This document shows positions 1 through 7,538 of a stretch of 40,915 bases of DNA, piece by piece. Numbering within the stretch: the first letter of the stretch is position 1; the number at the start of each line of letters is the position of its first letter. The stretch is taken from assembly GCA_934330725.1 (NCBI GenBank), contig CAKRGM010000022.1, positions 1 through 40,915 of the forward strand. The letters run 5' to 3'. The position numbers were made by a program, and so were the translations under genes. The notes beneath the pieces were generated by a model. It was not told the DNA's origin, made no database searches, and saw only the letters and a list, made by a program, of their open reading frames with translations. The DNA comes from an uncultured Lachnospiraceae bacterium (GTDB taxonomy: Bacteria; Bacillota; Clostridia; Lachnospirales; Lachnospiraceae).

Positions 1-15
1 AATGCAGAAAAGGGT

Positions 16-41
16 AAAAATAAGCCGCTCTTTCGAGCGGC
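16..41 (-). terminator. Intrinsic terminator after the ATPase remnant
   Basis: On the minus strand a 7-bp GC-rich stem (GCCGCTC/GAGCGGC at 24-30 and 35-41) closes on a GAAA tetraloop and is followed by TTATTTTT. It lies about 20 bases past the stop codon of the truncated ATPase gene, so it would end that transcript. Confidence 0.8.
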
Positions 42-62
42 AGTATTATAAAACAGTACCGG

Positions 63-1043
63 CTATGGTGCGTTTACCATTTCGTGATGAGTTCGTGCTA
101 TAATGATTTTTGTATATGCGTCTTTGATTGCTAATAGTGGTGTATATTCTCTCTCAAAAGTCTTTTCTTCTCCTATATAATCGCTTACCTGAATATATAT
201 TACTTCATCGCTTTTTTTTGCCACAAAATCAATTTCTTTTTTGTATAGTTTACCTACATACGCCTCATATCCACGACGCAATAATTCTAAATAGACTATA
301 TTTTCATATACATGACCATAATCCATATTTTTGGTACCATTAATCGCAAAACGAAAAGAAGTATCACTTAAATAATATTTACAATTATTTTCAAGATATT
401 TTTTCCCCTTCAAATCATACCTCTTTGCTTCATAAAATAAAAAAGCATTGCAAAGATACGCTATATATTTAGACACCGTTTTTCTTGTAATAGAGCTTTT
501 ATTATTATTTAAACAATTGCATATATTATTAGGCGACAGCAGATTACCAATATTATCCATCATAAATTCAGCTATATTTTTAAATTCAGCTTCATTACGG
601 ATTTTATATTTATCCACTAAATCCCTTATAATAATAGTTCTATATACTTCTTTTACATAATCTTGTTTCTGTTCTTTCTCAGCATAAACATATGAACCTG
701 GCATTCCACCATAAATCGAATATGCTTCAAAAGCAGCCTCAACATTCTCTGGATTTCCATTATAATCCATATACTCAGAAAAAGAAAACGGATACACTTT
801 TATCTGCATTACTCTTCCAGTAAATAATGTTGCCAGATCAGAACTTAACAAGAACGCATTTGAACCGGTGATATAAACATCAAATACCGCTTTACTATGA
901 AGACTATTAATAGCTAATTCAAATTTATTACATAATTGTACTTCATCGATAAAAACCAGATTATGAGTATTTTTAATATATTTTGAAAGTACATACTCAT
1001 GCAATGCATGATAATCCAACAGATTATCATATTTATACGCCAT
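63..1043 (-). pseudogene. 5'-truncated AAA_14/DUF4143-type ATPase
   Basis: Resembles the widespread ATP-binding proteins that join an AAA_14 ATPase domain to a C-terminal DUF4143 nuclease-like domain. The Walker B strand LVFIDEVQ is at about residues 29-36, a sensor-like ITGSNA follows near residue 60, and the C-terminal part carries the typical KKEIDFVAKK motif. Family members are usually about 390-430 residues and open with a GxxxxGKS/T Walker A loop. This frame has 326 residues and no Walker A. In frame upstream there are only 11 codons before a TAA, then the rpsI terminator, so the N-terminus is truly absent. Without a P-loop it is probably inactive. The start and function are uncertain; such ATPases are common accessory genes of unknown role. 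Confidence 0.7.
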
Positions 1044-1096
1044 ATGTCTATTCCCGATTTTTAAAATAATTTCATATTATGGTAATATTAATAAGT

Positions 1097-1130
1097 AAAA
1101 AAATACCCCAGAACCAAAATTCCGGGGTAT
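1097..1130 (-). terminator. Terminator of the rplM-rpsI operon
   Basis: An 11-bp stem on the minus strand (ATACCCCGGAA paired with TTCTGGGGTAT, one G-U pair, TTTTGG loop) runs directly into a T-tract. It lies about 50 bases after the rpsI stop codon. Confidence 0.9.
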
Positions 1131-1177
1131 AACATCCTTTTCCGAAACGCCATAAGACGTGCTGAATTGTGAAAATC

Positions 1178-1582
1178 CTATCTCTTTGAGAACTGTGGTG
1201 CACGACGAGCAGCTTTGAGACCGTATTTCTTTCTTTCCTTCATACGAGGATCTCTTGTTAAGAAACCTGCCTTCTTAAGTGCTGGACGATATTCTTCTGA
1301 ATCTACTTCAAGAAGAGCTCTTGAAATACCATGTCTGATTGCACCAGCCTGGCCAGTGTATCCGCCACCGTGTACGTTAACGATTACATCAAACTTGTCT
1401 GATGTTTCTGTTAATACTAAAGGCTGACGAACAACAACCTTAAGTGTTTCAAGACCAAAGAATTCATCAATTGGTCTTTTATTTATTGTAATTGTACCGT
1501 TACCTGGTACTAAATATACTCTAGCGATACTGCTTTTTCTTCTACCTGTTCCGTAGAACTTTGCGTTTGCTTTATTAGCCAC
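1178..1582 (-). CDS. rpsI: 30S ribosomal protein S9
   Basis: Small-subunit protein whose C-terminal tail reaches the P site and touches tRNA. The 134-residue product has the family signatures YGTGRRKSSIARV near the N-terminus and GGGYTGQAGAIRHGISRAL in the middle, and ends in the conserved basic tail with a terminal KR. The usual length is about 130 residues. It lies 27 bases downstream of rplM with its own Shine-Dalgarno (GGAGGAAAT), the near-universal L13-S9 operon, and is followed by a strong terminator. Identification is secure. Confidence 0.98.
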   Translation of the reverse strand: MANKANAKFYGTGRRKSSIARVYLVPGNGTITINKRPIDEFFGLETLKVVVRQPLVLTETSDKFDVIVNVHGGGYTGQAGAIRHGISRALLEVDSEEYRPALKKAGFLTRDPRMKERKKYGLKAARRAPQFSKR

Positions 1583-1609
1583 TGTTATTTCCTCCTTATT
1601 TGTCCTTTA

Positions 1610-2038
1610 TTAAAACTTCAAAACTTCTGGCTTCTGAGCTGCCTGATCATGATCTGGACCAGCATATACATGAAGCTTAGTATACATCTTTCTTCCTAAA
1701 GGTCCCTTTGGAAGCATTCCCTTAACAGCAAGCTCGATAACCTTTTCAGGCTTCTTGTTTAATAATTCTTTAAGAGTTGTTTCTTTTAAACCGCCAACAT
1801 AATCTGAATGACTGTAGTAAACTTTCTGATCTAACTTCTTTCCTGTAATCTGAACCTTTTCAGCATTGATAACGATAACGTTATCTCCACAATCGATTGA
1901 AGGTGTATAAGTAGGCTTATTCTTTCCTCTTAAAACACTTGCAACCTGTGCTGCCAAACGGCCTAATGTATAATCTGCAGCATCAACTACATACCATTTT
2001 CTTTCAATTGTTGATGCACTAGCCATATAACTTTTCAT
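1610..2038 (-). CDS. rplM: 50S ribosomal protein L13
   Basis: Early-assembling large-subunit protein. The 142 residues include RKWYVVDAADYTLGRLA, the VxxxLRGKxKPTYTP segment and the MLPKGPLGRKMYTKLHVY signature. The chosen ATG lies 7 bases after GGAGG; a second Met at residue 5 is less well placed. It is the first gene of the rplM-rpsI unit, with a consensus promoter about 155 bases upstream and a hairpin leader between, so it is probably autoregulated at the RNA level, as proposed for L13 leaders in Firmicutes. Confidence 0.98.
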   Translation of the reverse strand: MKSYMASASTIERKWYVVDAADYTLGRLAAQVASVLRGKNKPTYTPSIDCGDNVIVINAEKVQITGKKLDQKVYYSHSDYVGGLKETTLKELLNKKPEKVIELAVKGMLPKGPLGRKMYTKLHVYAGPDHDQAAQKPEVLKF

Positions 2039-2101
2039 TGGTTTTCCTCCTGAAATAATCGCTTAAATTGCATTACTAAAAACTATTAATGTTAATATAT
2101 A

Positions 2102-2137
2102 TTAAACGCTTCTCCGGGGCTTTGGTTAAGCATTTAA
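2102..2137 (-). promoter_or_regulatory. Candidate L13-type leader hairpin
   Basis: In the rplM 5' UTR the RNA arms UUAAAUGCUU and AAGCGUUUAA (2128-2137 and 2102-2111) form a 10-bp stem with one G-U pair around a 16-base purine-rich loop containing CCAAAGCCCCGG. It lies about 50 bases downstream of the promoter. Firmicutes rplM genes are known to carry L13 leader RNAs; I match by position and hairpin form, not by a model search. Confidence 0.55.
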
Positions 2138-2189
2138 AACCTAATTAACTTACCTGATATGGGCGCAATTTACCACGCCACATTTAATG

Positions 2190-2218
2190 ATTATATAACA
2201 CATATCCACGCGTGTCAA
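2190..2218 (-). promoter_or_regulatory. Consensus sigma-A promoter of rplM-rpsI
   Basis: On the minus strand a perfect -35 TTGACA (2213-2218) and a perfect -10 TATAAT (2190-2195) are 17 bases apart. It separates rplM-rpsI transcription from the upstream truA/ecf genes and fits a highly expressed ribosomal operon. Confidence 0.9.
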
Positions 2219-2313
2219 CGGATTTTTTACTAAAATGAGCTTATTTTGCATTGTTTTCCACAGAGATTTAAATTTTTCTGTAAGATATCCTCAGTGAAAT
2301 AACATTATACCCT

Positions 2314-3057
2314 TTAAACATAATCAATCTTCATAAGTGTCAGTCCCTGCGGTGGTGCTGTCTTTCCTGATTTGCTGCGGTCCTTATACTTAAGAATGTC
2401 CGGTATATCATCAGGATTAATCTTTCCCCGCCCTGCATCTATAAGCGTTCCGGCAATTATTCTTACCATATTGTATAAAAAACCATTTCCGGTAATCCTG
2501 ATTATAACCTGCGCATTCTGCATATCATAAAGAACTTCCAGTGAATATATTGTTCTTACTGTACTCTCAGCCTGGGTACGGACACAACAGAAACTTTTAA
2601 AATCATGTTCACCGACAAGGTAAGATGCAGCTTTTCTCATTGCATCAATATCAAGTTCATATGAAACATGCCATGAATAATTCCTAAGCTGCGGTATAGG
2701 CATCTGTGTATTTAGTATTTTATATTCATATGTTTTTCTTGTATCACAATGTCTCGGATGAAAATCTGGACTTACCTCTTCTGAGCTTTGAACGGATATA
2801 TCCTGTGGAAGACAGGCATTAAGCGCATAACTGAAACGCTCCGGCGGAATCGCTGAGTCAGTATCAAATACAGCTACATTTCCCATTGCATGAACTCCTG
2901 CATCTGTTCTGCTGGCACCAGTAACATGAATTTTTTCTTTTGTCACCTTATTTATTGCAATGTCAAGCTGCCTCTCTATCGTATCAGCATTGGGCTGTAT
3001 CTGCCACCCACTATAATTTGTGCCATCATAGGCAACCGTCAATTTAACTCTTCTCAC
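2314..3057 (-). CDS. truA: tRNA pseudouridine(38-40) synthase TruA
   Basis: Isomerises uridines 38-40 of the tRNA anticodon stem-loop to pseudouridine. The 247-residue protein has the N-terminal YDGTNYSGWQ motif and the catalytic GASRTDAGVHA motif, with the nucleophile Asp at residue 52; the C-terminal GNGFLYNMVRIIAGTL is also typical. The start is GTG, and its GTGA overlaps the TGA stop of ecfT, implying coupled translation. It is the last gene of the ecfA1-ecfA2-ecfT-truA run, a conserved order in Clostridia. No clear terminator was seen before the rplM promoter. Confidence 0.96.
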   Translation of the reverse strand: MRRVKLTVAYDGTNYSGWQIQPNADTIERQLDIAINKVTKEKIHVTGASRTDAGVHAMGNVAVFDTDSAIPPERFSYALNACLPQDISVQSSEEVSPDFHPRHCDTRKTYEYKILNTQMPIPQLRNYSWHVSYELDIDAMRKAASYLVGEHDFKSFCCVRTQAESTVRTIYSLEVLYDMQNAQVIIRITGNGFLYNMVRIIAGTLIDAGRGKINPDDIPDILKYKDRSKSGKTAPPQGLTLMKIDYV

Positions 3058-3872
3058 AAGACCATCCTGCCTCCTAAAATTATTTTCAGGGCTATAAGTC
3101 CACCAAGATATATAACCATTATCAAATATGCAACAAAATCATTTTTTTTATATTTCAGCGGTTTCATCTTAGTTCTTCCGGCAGAACCATGGTAACATCT
3201 TGCTTCCATTGCCATTGCAAGGTCGTTGGCACGTCTGAATGCTGAAATAAATAATGGAATGAGTACCGGTATCATGGACTTTGCACGGTTTATAATATTC
3301 CCCTTGTTAAATTCTGCCCCCCTGGCGGTCTGCGCTTTCATAATCTTATCTGTCTCTTCTACAAGAATTGGTATAAATCTTAACGCAATAGACATCATCA
3401 TTGCTATTTCGTGTACAGGAACCTTAAATACCCTTAAGAATGACATTCCCTTTTCAAGTCCATCTGTAAGGTTATTTGGTGTTGTTGTCAGAGTCATAAG
3501 TGATGTTCCCATGATAAGATACATAAGTCTTACTACCATAAATACTGCCAGATAAAGTCCTTCTCTAGTTATAGTCAGCTTCCATATATGTACCAGTGGT
3601 TCGCCATCAGTAAGAAAAAGATTAAATACTGCGCTTAGCACAATCAAAACCAGCACAGGCTTAAGTCCTTTAATAATAAATTTAAATGGTACTTTGGAGA
3701 CCTTTATTACAGCTGCAAGACATGCTGTAATAACAACGTACAGCCATACACTTTTACCAAGAAACAGTGAAATTATAAACACAAGCGTGCCAACCAGCTT
3801 TACTCTTGGGTCAAGTTTATGAACAGGCGAATCAGTCTGATAATATTGTCCAAGTGTTATATCTCTTAACAT
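3054..3872 (-). CDS. ecfT: ECF transporter transmembrane component EcfT
   Basis: Scaffold membrane subunit of energy-coupling-factor vitamin importers; it couples the ATPases EcfA1/EcfA2 to exchangeable substrate-binding S components. The 272-residue protein has hydrophobic segments at about 27-57, 70-90, 105-130 and 245-265. The two Arg-containing coupling motifs that contact the ATPases are visible: TARG at about 182-185 and EARCYHG at about 223-229. It starts immediately after the ecfA2 stop, with GGAGG inside the end of ecfA2. No S component lies in this window, so this is a shared (group II) module serving S genes elsewhere. Confidence 0.95.
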   Translation of the reverse strand: MLRDITLGQYYQTDSPVHKLDPRVKLVGTLVFIISLFLGKSVWLYVVITACLAAVIKVSKVPFKFIIKGLKPVLVLIVLSAVFNLFLTDGEPLVHIWKLTITREGLYLAVFMVVRLMYLIMGTSLMTLTTTPNNLTDGLEKGMSFLRVFKVPVHEIAMMMSIALRFIPILVEETDKIMKAQTARGAEFNKGNIINRAKSMIPVLIPLFISAFRRANDLAMAMEARCYHGSAGRTKMKPLKYKKNDFVAYLIMVIYLGGLIALKIILGGRMVL

Positions 3873-4721
3873 TTACTGCCTCCATGCCTTCAAAATGCTG
3901 TTTTTCGCTTCTTCTATCGTAATTGCACTTGTATCAACATCAAAACCCGCATTTTTTAAATCATTCATTATATAAGTAACCTGTGGTGCTGCAAGCCCTA
4001 TTTGTTCTAATTCCCTGTAATGTGCAAATACTTCCTTAGGTGCATCATCATACATTAAGACTCCATCATTCATTACCATTATCCTGTTTACATAGCGTGC
4101 AACATCTTCCATACTGTGTGAAACGAGTATTACCGTTATTCCCATTGTATCATGAAGATTTTTAACACAGTCAAGGATGTCATCCCTGCCCTTTGGATCA
4201 AGCCCTGCAGTCGGCTCGTCCAGTATAAGTACTTCCGGCTTCATTGCAAGCACTCCTGCTATGGCAACTCTTCTTTTTTGTCCACCTGAAAGATCAAATG
4301 GTGACTGATAATATAACTCTTCCGGCATTCCTACTTTTCTTAATGCGTCGAATGCCCTTAACTCCACTTCTTTCTTATCAAGGCCCAGATTCTTAGGTCC
4401 AAAACATACATCCTTAAATATATCTGTTTCAAATAACTGATGTTCAGGATACTGAAATACAAGACCTACCTTACTATGAAGCTTACGCATATCAAAATCT
4501 TTATCATATATATCTTCACTATCAAAATATATACTTCCGGATGTTGCTTTAATAAGTCCATTCAAATGCTGTATAAATGTTGACTTTCCAGAACCTGTAT
4601 GCCCAATAAGTCCAATAAATTCGCCTTTTTCAATTGCACAGCTTACATTTTTTAAAGCCTGTCTTTCAAAACCAGTTCCTTCTTCATATATATAACTTAT
4701 ATTATCTACAATTATTGACAT
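3873..4721 (-). CDS. ecfA2: ECF transporter ATP-binding subunit EcfA2
   Basis: One of the two ATPases powering the ECF importer. It has Walker A GHTGSGKST, a Q-loop (VFQYPEHQLF), signature LSGGQKRRVAIAG, Walker B VLILDEPTAGLD and the switch His in VSHS. The AGLD form after Walker B is typical of EcfA2. I chose the ATG at 4721 because GAGG lies 6 bases upstream; an ATG four codons earlier overlaps that Shine-Dalgarno. It is separated from ecfA1 by an unusual 144-base palindromic spacer and followed without a gap by ecfT. Confidence 0.94.
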   Translation of the reverse strand: MSIIVDNISYIYEEGTGFERQALKNVSCAIEKGEFIGLIGHTGSGKSTFIQHLNGLIKATSGSIYFDSEDIYDKDFDMRKLHSKVGLVFQYPEHQLFETDIFKDVCFGPKNLGLDKKEVELRAFDALRKVGMPEELYYQSPFDLSGGQKRRVAIAGVLAMKPEVLILDEPTAGLDPKGRDDILDCVKNLHDTMGITVILVSHSMEDVARYVNRIMVMNDGVLMYDDAPKEVFAHYRELEQIGLAAPQVTYIMNDLKNAGFDVDTSAITIEEAKNSILKAWRQ

Positions 4722-4784
4722 ACCAATCCTCATTTCTCAGTAAACTGTAATAACCTGCACGATGTATCCTGGCATACTGATTTC

Positions 4785-4832
4785 CAAATAACCGGTTGCA
4801 AAAATATTCTGGATTTTTAATCCGGCTATTTG
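4785..4832. repeat. Palindromic dispersed element inside the ecf operon
   Basis: The ecfA1-ecfA2 spacer (4722-4865) holds an 11-bp inverted repeat, CAAATAACCGG (4785-4795) against CCGGCTATTTG (4822-4832), one G-U pair in RNA, with a smaller GGATT/AATCC hairpin in its loop. The 11-mer and a nearby TGGATTTTTA recur at 37107-37140, and the 11-mer again at 25991-26001, which suggests a small dispersed repeat rather than a chance palindrome. Confidence 0.65.
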
Positions 4833-4865
4833 CAAAAAGATGCACTGCTTTACAAGCATTAACGC

Positions 4866-5720
4866 CTACTTCATAACACGCTTTAATTCATCAACAAATT
4901 CACTATTAGTAAGTATTCCGTCCTTTAACGGAATACCTTCTTTTTTTAATTCATAAGCAAGTTCTGTAACCTGTGGAACATCAAGATGATATTCTTTTAA
5001 TTTGTCAACCTGTGAAAATATCTGTCTTGGGTTTCCTTCCATAACAATCTTGCCATTATCCATAACAAACACCCTTCCGGCATCAATTACTTCTTCCATA
5101 TAATGTGTTATAAGAATAACTGTAACATTTTCTTTTTCATTTAATTCATGTAAAACCTTAAGGACCTCTTGTCTTCCTGACGGATCAAGCATTGCAGTAG
5201 GCTCATCAAGAATAATGCATTTTGGTTTCATTGCAACTATTCCCGCTATGGCAACCCTCTGCTTCTGTCCACCGGACAACTTATTAGGTGACGCTTTCCT
5301 AAATTCATACATGCTAACAGCCTTAAGGCTTTTTTCTACCCGTTCCCAGATTTCCTCAGTTGGAATTCCTATATTTTCAGGTCCGAATCCAACCTCTTCT
5401 TCAACAACTGTACACACCATCTGATTATCAGGATTTTGAAATACCATACCGGCATTCTGGCGTATATCCAGGATTTTATCCTCATCTTTGGTATCAATCC
5501 CATCAACCCAGATTGTTCCTTCAGTTGGAAGCAGCAATGCATTGATATGCTTCGCAAATGTAGATTTACCAGAACCATTATGACCCAGCACTGCAACAAA
5601 ATCGCCCTGGTTTATCTGAAGATTAACTTTATCAATCGCTGTTGTAATGCCTTCTACATTACCATCCTCATCACGTCTTATGTATTCAAATGTCAAATCT
5701 TTTGTTTTAACAATCTCCAT
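4866..5720 (-). CDS. ecfA1: ECF transporter ATP-binding subunit EcfA1
   Basis: Partner ATPase of EcfA2 in the vitamin/metal ECF importer. It has Walker A GHNGSGKST, Q-loop VFQNPDNQMV, signature LSGGQKQRVAIAG, Walker B CIILDEPTAMLD and switch His in ITHYMEE. The QNPDNQ Q-loop and AMLD sequence are typical of EcfA1. An acidic insert (about 17-23) lies in the N-terminal antiparallel sheet. It is the first gene of the ecf-truA run, about 60 bases after the rplQ terminator, so it is driven by read-through or a weak promoter I could not fix with confidence. Confidence 0.94.
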   Translation of the reverse strand: MEIVKTKDLTFEYIRRDEDGNVEGITTAIDKVNLQINQGDFVAVLGHNGSGKSTFAKHINALLLPTEGTIWVDGIDTKDEDKILDIRQNAGMVFQNPDNQMVCTVVEEEVGFGPENIGIPTEEIWERVEKSLKAVSMYEFRKASPNKLSGGQKQRVAIAGIVAMKPKCIILDEPTAMLDPSGRQEVLKVLHELNEKENVTVILITHYMEEVIDAGRVFVMDNGKIVMEGNPRQIFSQVDKLKEYHLDVPQVTELAYELKKEGIPLKDGILTNSEFVDELKRVMK

Positions 5721-5780
5721 ATACGCTCCATTCTATATTACAATCCGAAAATATGATATGCACAATTACACAAAATACAC

Positions 5781-5820
5781 AAAAAGAGTGGAATACGAGT
5801 TTCCTCCATACCCACTCTTT
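5781..5820 (-). terminator. Terminator of the alpha operon (after rplQ)
   Basis: Minus-strand stem AAAGAGTGG/CCACTCTTT (9 bp), with an inner GAG-GAAA-CTC hairpin, followed by TTTTTG. It lies about 20 bases past the rplQ stop and separates the ribosomal supercluster from the ecf genes. Confidence 0.85.
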
Positions 5821-5838
5821 ATAAAAACCATCTTGAAA

Positions 5839-6375
5839 TTAAACTAACTCAAGAAGAACTTCCATTGCTGCATCGCCTTTTCTTAAACCGATTTTAACGA
5901 TTCTTGTATAACCACCCTGACGGTTAGCATACTTTGGAGCGATTTCATCAAATAACTTATTTGTAAGATCTACAACCTTTGTATTCTTCTTTCTTCCAGC
6001 AGCCTGTGTTGGAACTTCTTTAACTGTATAAAGTTCCTTAGCGATAAGCTTTCTGGCATGAAGTCTTGAAGGAGCATCTTTCTTGATTTCTTTCTCAACT
6101 GTATCATATACAGTAACTCTTCTTCCATCAACTTCTTCTTTAACTCTCTTACCGTCAGCATCCTTCTTAGCAATCTTTGCTGAAACCTTTACAGTTTCGA
6201 AATTATCCTTTTCCTTAACTGCAAGTGCGATAAGACCTTCAGCAATCTTACGAACTTCCTTAGCTCTTGCTTCAGTAGTAATAATCTTACCATTCTCAAT
6301 TAATGCTGTTACCTGGCCTCTTAATAAAGCCTTTCTCTGGCTTGAATTTCTTCCAAGCTTTCTATACTTTGCCAT
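5839..6375 (-). CDS. rplQ: 50S ribosomal protein L17 with insertion
   Basis: Large-subunit protein near the polypeptide exit tunnel. It has the family start MAKYRKLGRNSSQRKALLR, the central SRLHARKLI segment and the end NRQGGYTRIVKIGLRKGD. At 178 residues it is much longer than the 112-130 usual. The extra sequence is mainly a charged stretch at about 58-102, between the TTEARAKE helix and SRLHARK, plus a shorter insert at about 117-131. The start is set by GGAGG 6 bases upstream of 6375; the longer frame before it is not translated in my view. It is the last gene after rpoA. Confidence 0.97.
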   Translation of the reverse strand: MAKYRKLGRNSSQRKALLRGQVTALIENGKIITTEARAKEVRKIAEGLIALAVKEKDNFETVKVSAKIAKKDADGKRVKEEVDGRRVTVYDTVEKEIKKDAPSRLHARKLIAKELYTVKEVPTQAAGRKKNTKVVDLTNKLFDEIAPKYANRQGGYTRIVKIGLRKGDAAMEVLLELV

Positions 6376-6514
6376 CTTAACCTCCATTTGTAACATGCAT
6401 ATATGCACATACGGACTTACTATATGCATGCTTTAAAACTACAAATTTATTCTATCTTATTGTCATATATTCAAACTATATGAATTCCATAACCGGGGTT
6501 TAAGCCTCAATTGA

Positions 6515-7486
6515 TTAATCCTCATTTGGGCTAAGCTTTAAGTTAAGTTCCTTTAACTTAAGAAGTACTTCATCAAGTGACTTCTTACCAAGATTTCTAA
6601 CTTTCATCATATCATCCGGTGTCTTATTGCAAAGCTGTTCTACAGTATTAATACCTGCTCTCTTTAAGCAGTTAAATGAACGAACTGACAATTCAAGATC
6701 TTCAATACTCATTGAAAGTACCTTGCTTGATTCATCTTCTTTCTGTTCTACCATAATTTCAGCTTTTGCTGCGTTCTCTGATAAATTAATGAATACTTTC
6801 AAATGTTCACTAAGAACCTTAGCTGCAAGACTTAATGCTTCTTCCGGCTCAATTGTTCCATTTGTAAATATATCAAGTGTAAGTTTATCAAAATCTGTAT
6901 CCTGACCAACACGAGTATTCTGAACAGACATATTAACTCTTTCAACTGGTGTATAGATTGAGTCTACTGCTATCACGCCTACCGGCTGATCTTCTTTCTT
7001 ATTCTTTTCTGAGCTTACATATCCTCTACCATTAGTAATAGTAAGTTCCATGCTGAGCTTAGAATCAGCGCCACCATTAAGATGTGCAATAACAAGATCC
7101 GGGTTGATAATTTCGATATCAGGATCTACCTGAATATCAGATGCTCTTACAACACCTTCTCCAGTAAAATCGATATGTGCTTCCTTTGGTTCAACTGAAT
7201 TACTATTATTCTTAATAGCCAGCTGCTTGATGTTCATGATAATTTCAGTAACATCTTCTTTAACACCAGGGATTGAGCTGAATTCATGAAGGACGCCTTC
7301 AATCTTGACACTGCTTACTGCAGTACCAACAAGTGATGAAAGCATAATTCTTCTAAGCGAATTACCTAATGTTAAACCATAACCTCTTTCGAGTGGTTCT
7401 ACTACAAATCTACCGTATTTGCCATCTTCAGATACATCAGACATTTCAATTTTAGGCATTTTGAAATTAAAATCTGCGTCAACCAT
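6515..7486 (-). CDS. rpoA: RNA polymerase subunit alpha
   Basis: Assembly scaffold of RNA polymerase and contact point for promoter UP elements and activators. The N-terminal dimerisation domain (about 1-235) holds FVVEPLERGYGLTLGNSLRRIML and the LSSLVGTAVSSVKIEGV region. After a Glu-rich linker near 250, the C-terminal domain (about 260-315) contains LELSVRSFNCLKRAGI and the VRNLGKKSLDEV helix-hairpin-helix. The 323 residues are near the usual 314-330. It lies between rpsD and rplQ, the standard alpha-operon order, with GGAGGGG upstream of its ATG. Confidence 0.98.
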   Translation of the reverse strand: MVDADFNFKMPKIEMSDVSEDGKYGRFVVEPLERGYGLTLGNSLRRIMLSSLVGTAVSSVKIEGVLHEFSSIPGVKEDVTEIIMNIKQLAIKNNSNSVEPKEAHIDFTGEGVVRASDIQVDPDIEIINPDLVIAHLNGGADSKLSMELTITNGRGYVSSEKNKKEDQPVGVIAVDSIYTPVERVNMSVQNTRVGQDTDFDKLTLDIFTNGTIEPEEALSLAAKVLSEHLKVFINLSENAAKAEIMVEQKEDESSKVLSMSIEDLELSVRSFNCLKRAGINTVEQLCNKTPDDMMKVRNLGKKSLDEVLLKLKELNLKLSPNED

Positions 7487-7538
7487 GTATAGCCCCTCCT
7501 TTTTGGGTTTTATAAGTTTTATTCATGAACCGTTACGA

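Noticed and set aside
2260..2313. Terminator after truA
   Set aside because: An ACAGA/TCTGT palindrome exists but has no U-tract after it.
4866..5720. Calling the ecf genes a cobalt transporter (CbiO/CbiQ)
   Set aside because: The dual-ATPase module next to truA-rplM without CbiM/CbiN is the shared vitamin-type ECF arrangement.
6376..6429. N-terminal extension of L17
   Set aside because: GGAGG lies directly before the ATG at 6375, and the extra 18 residues do not resemble L17.
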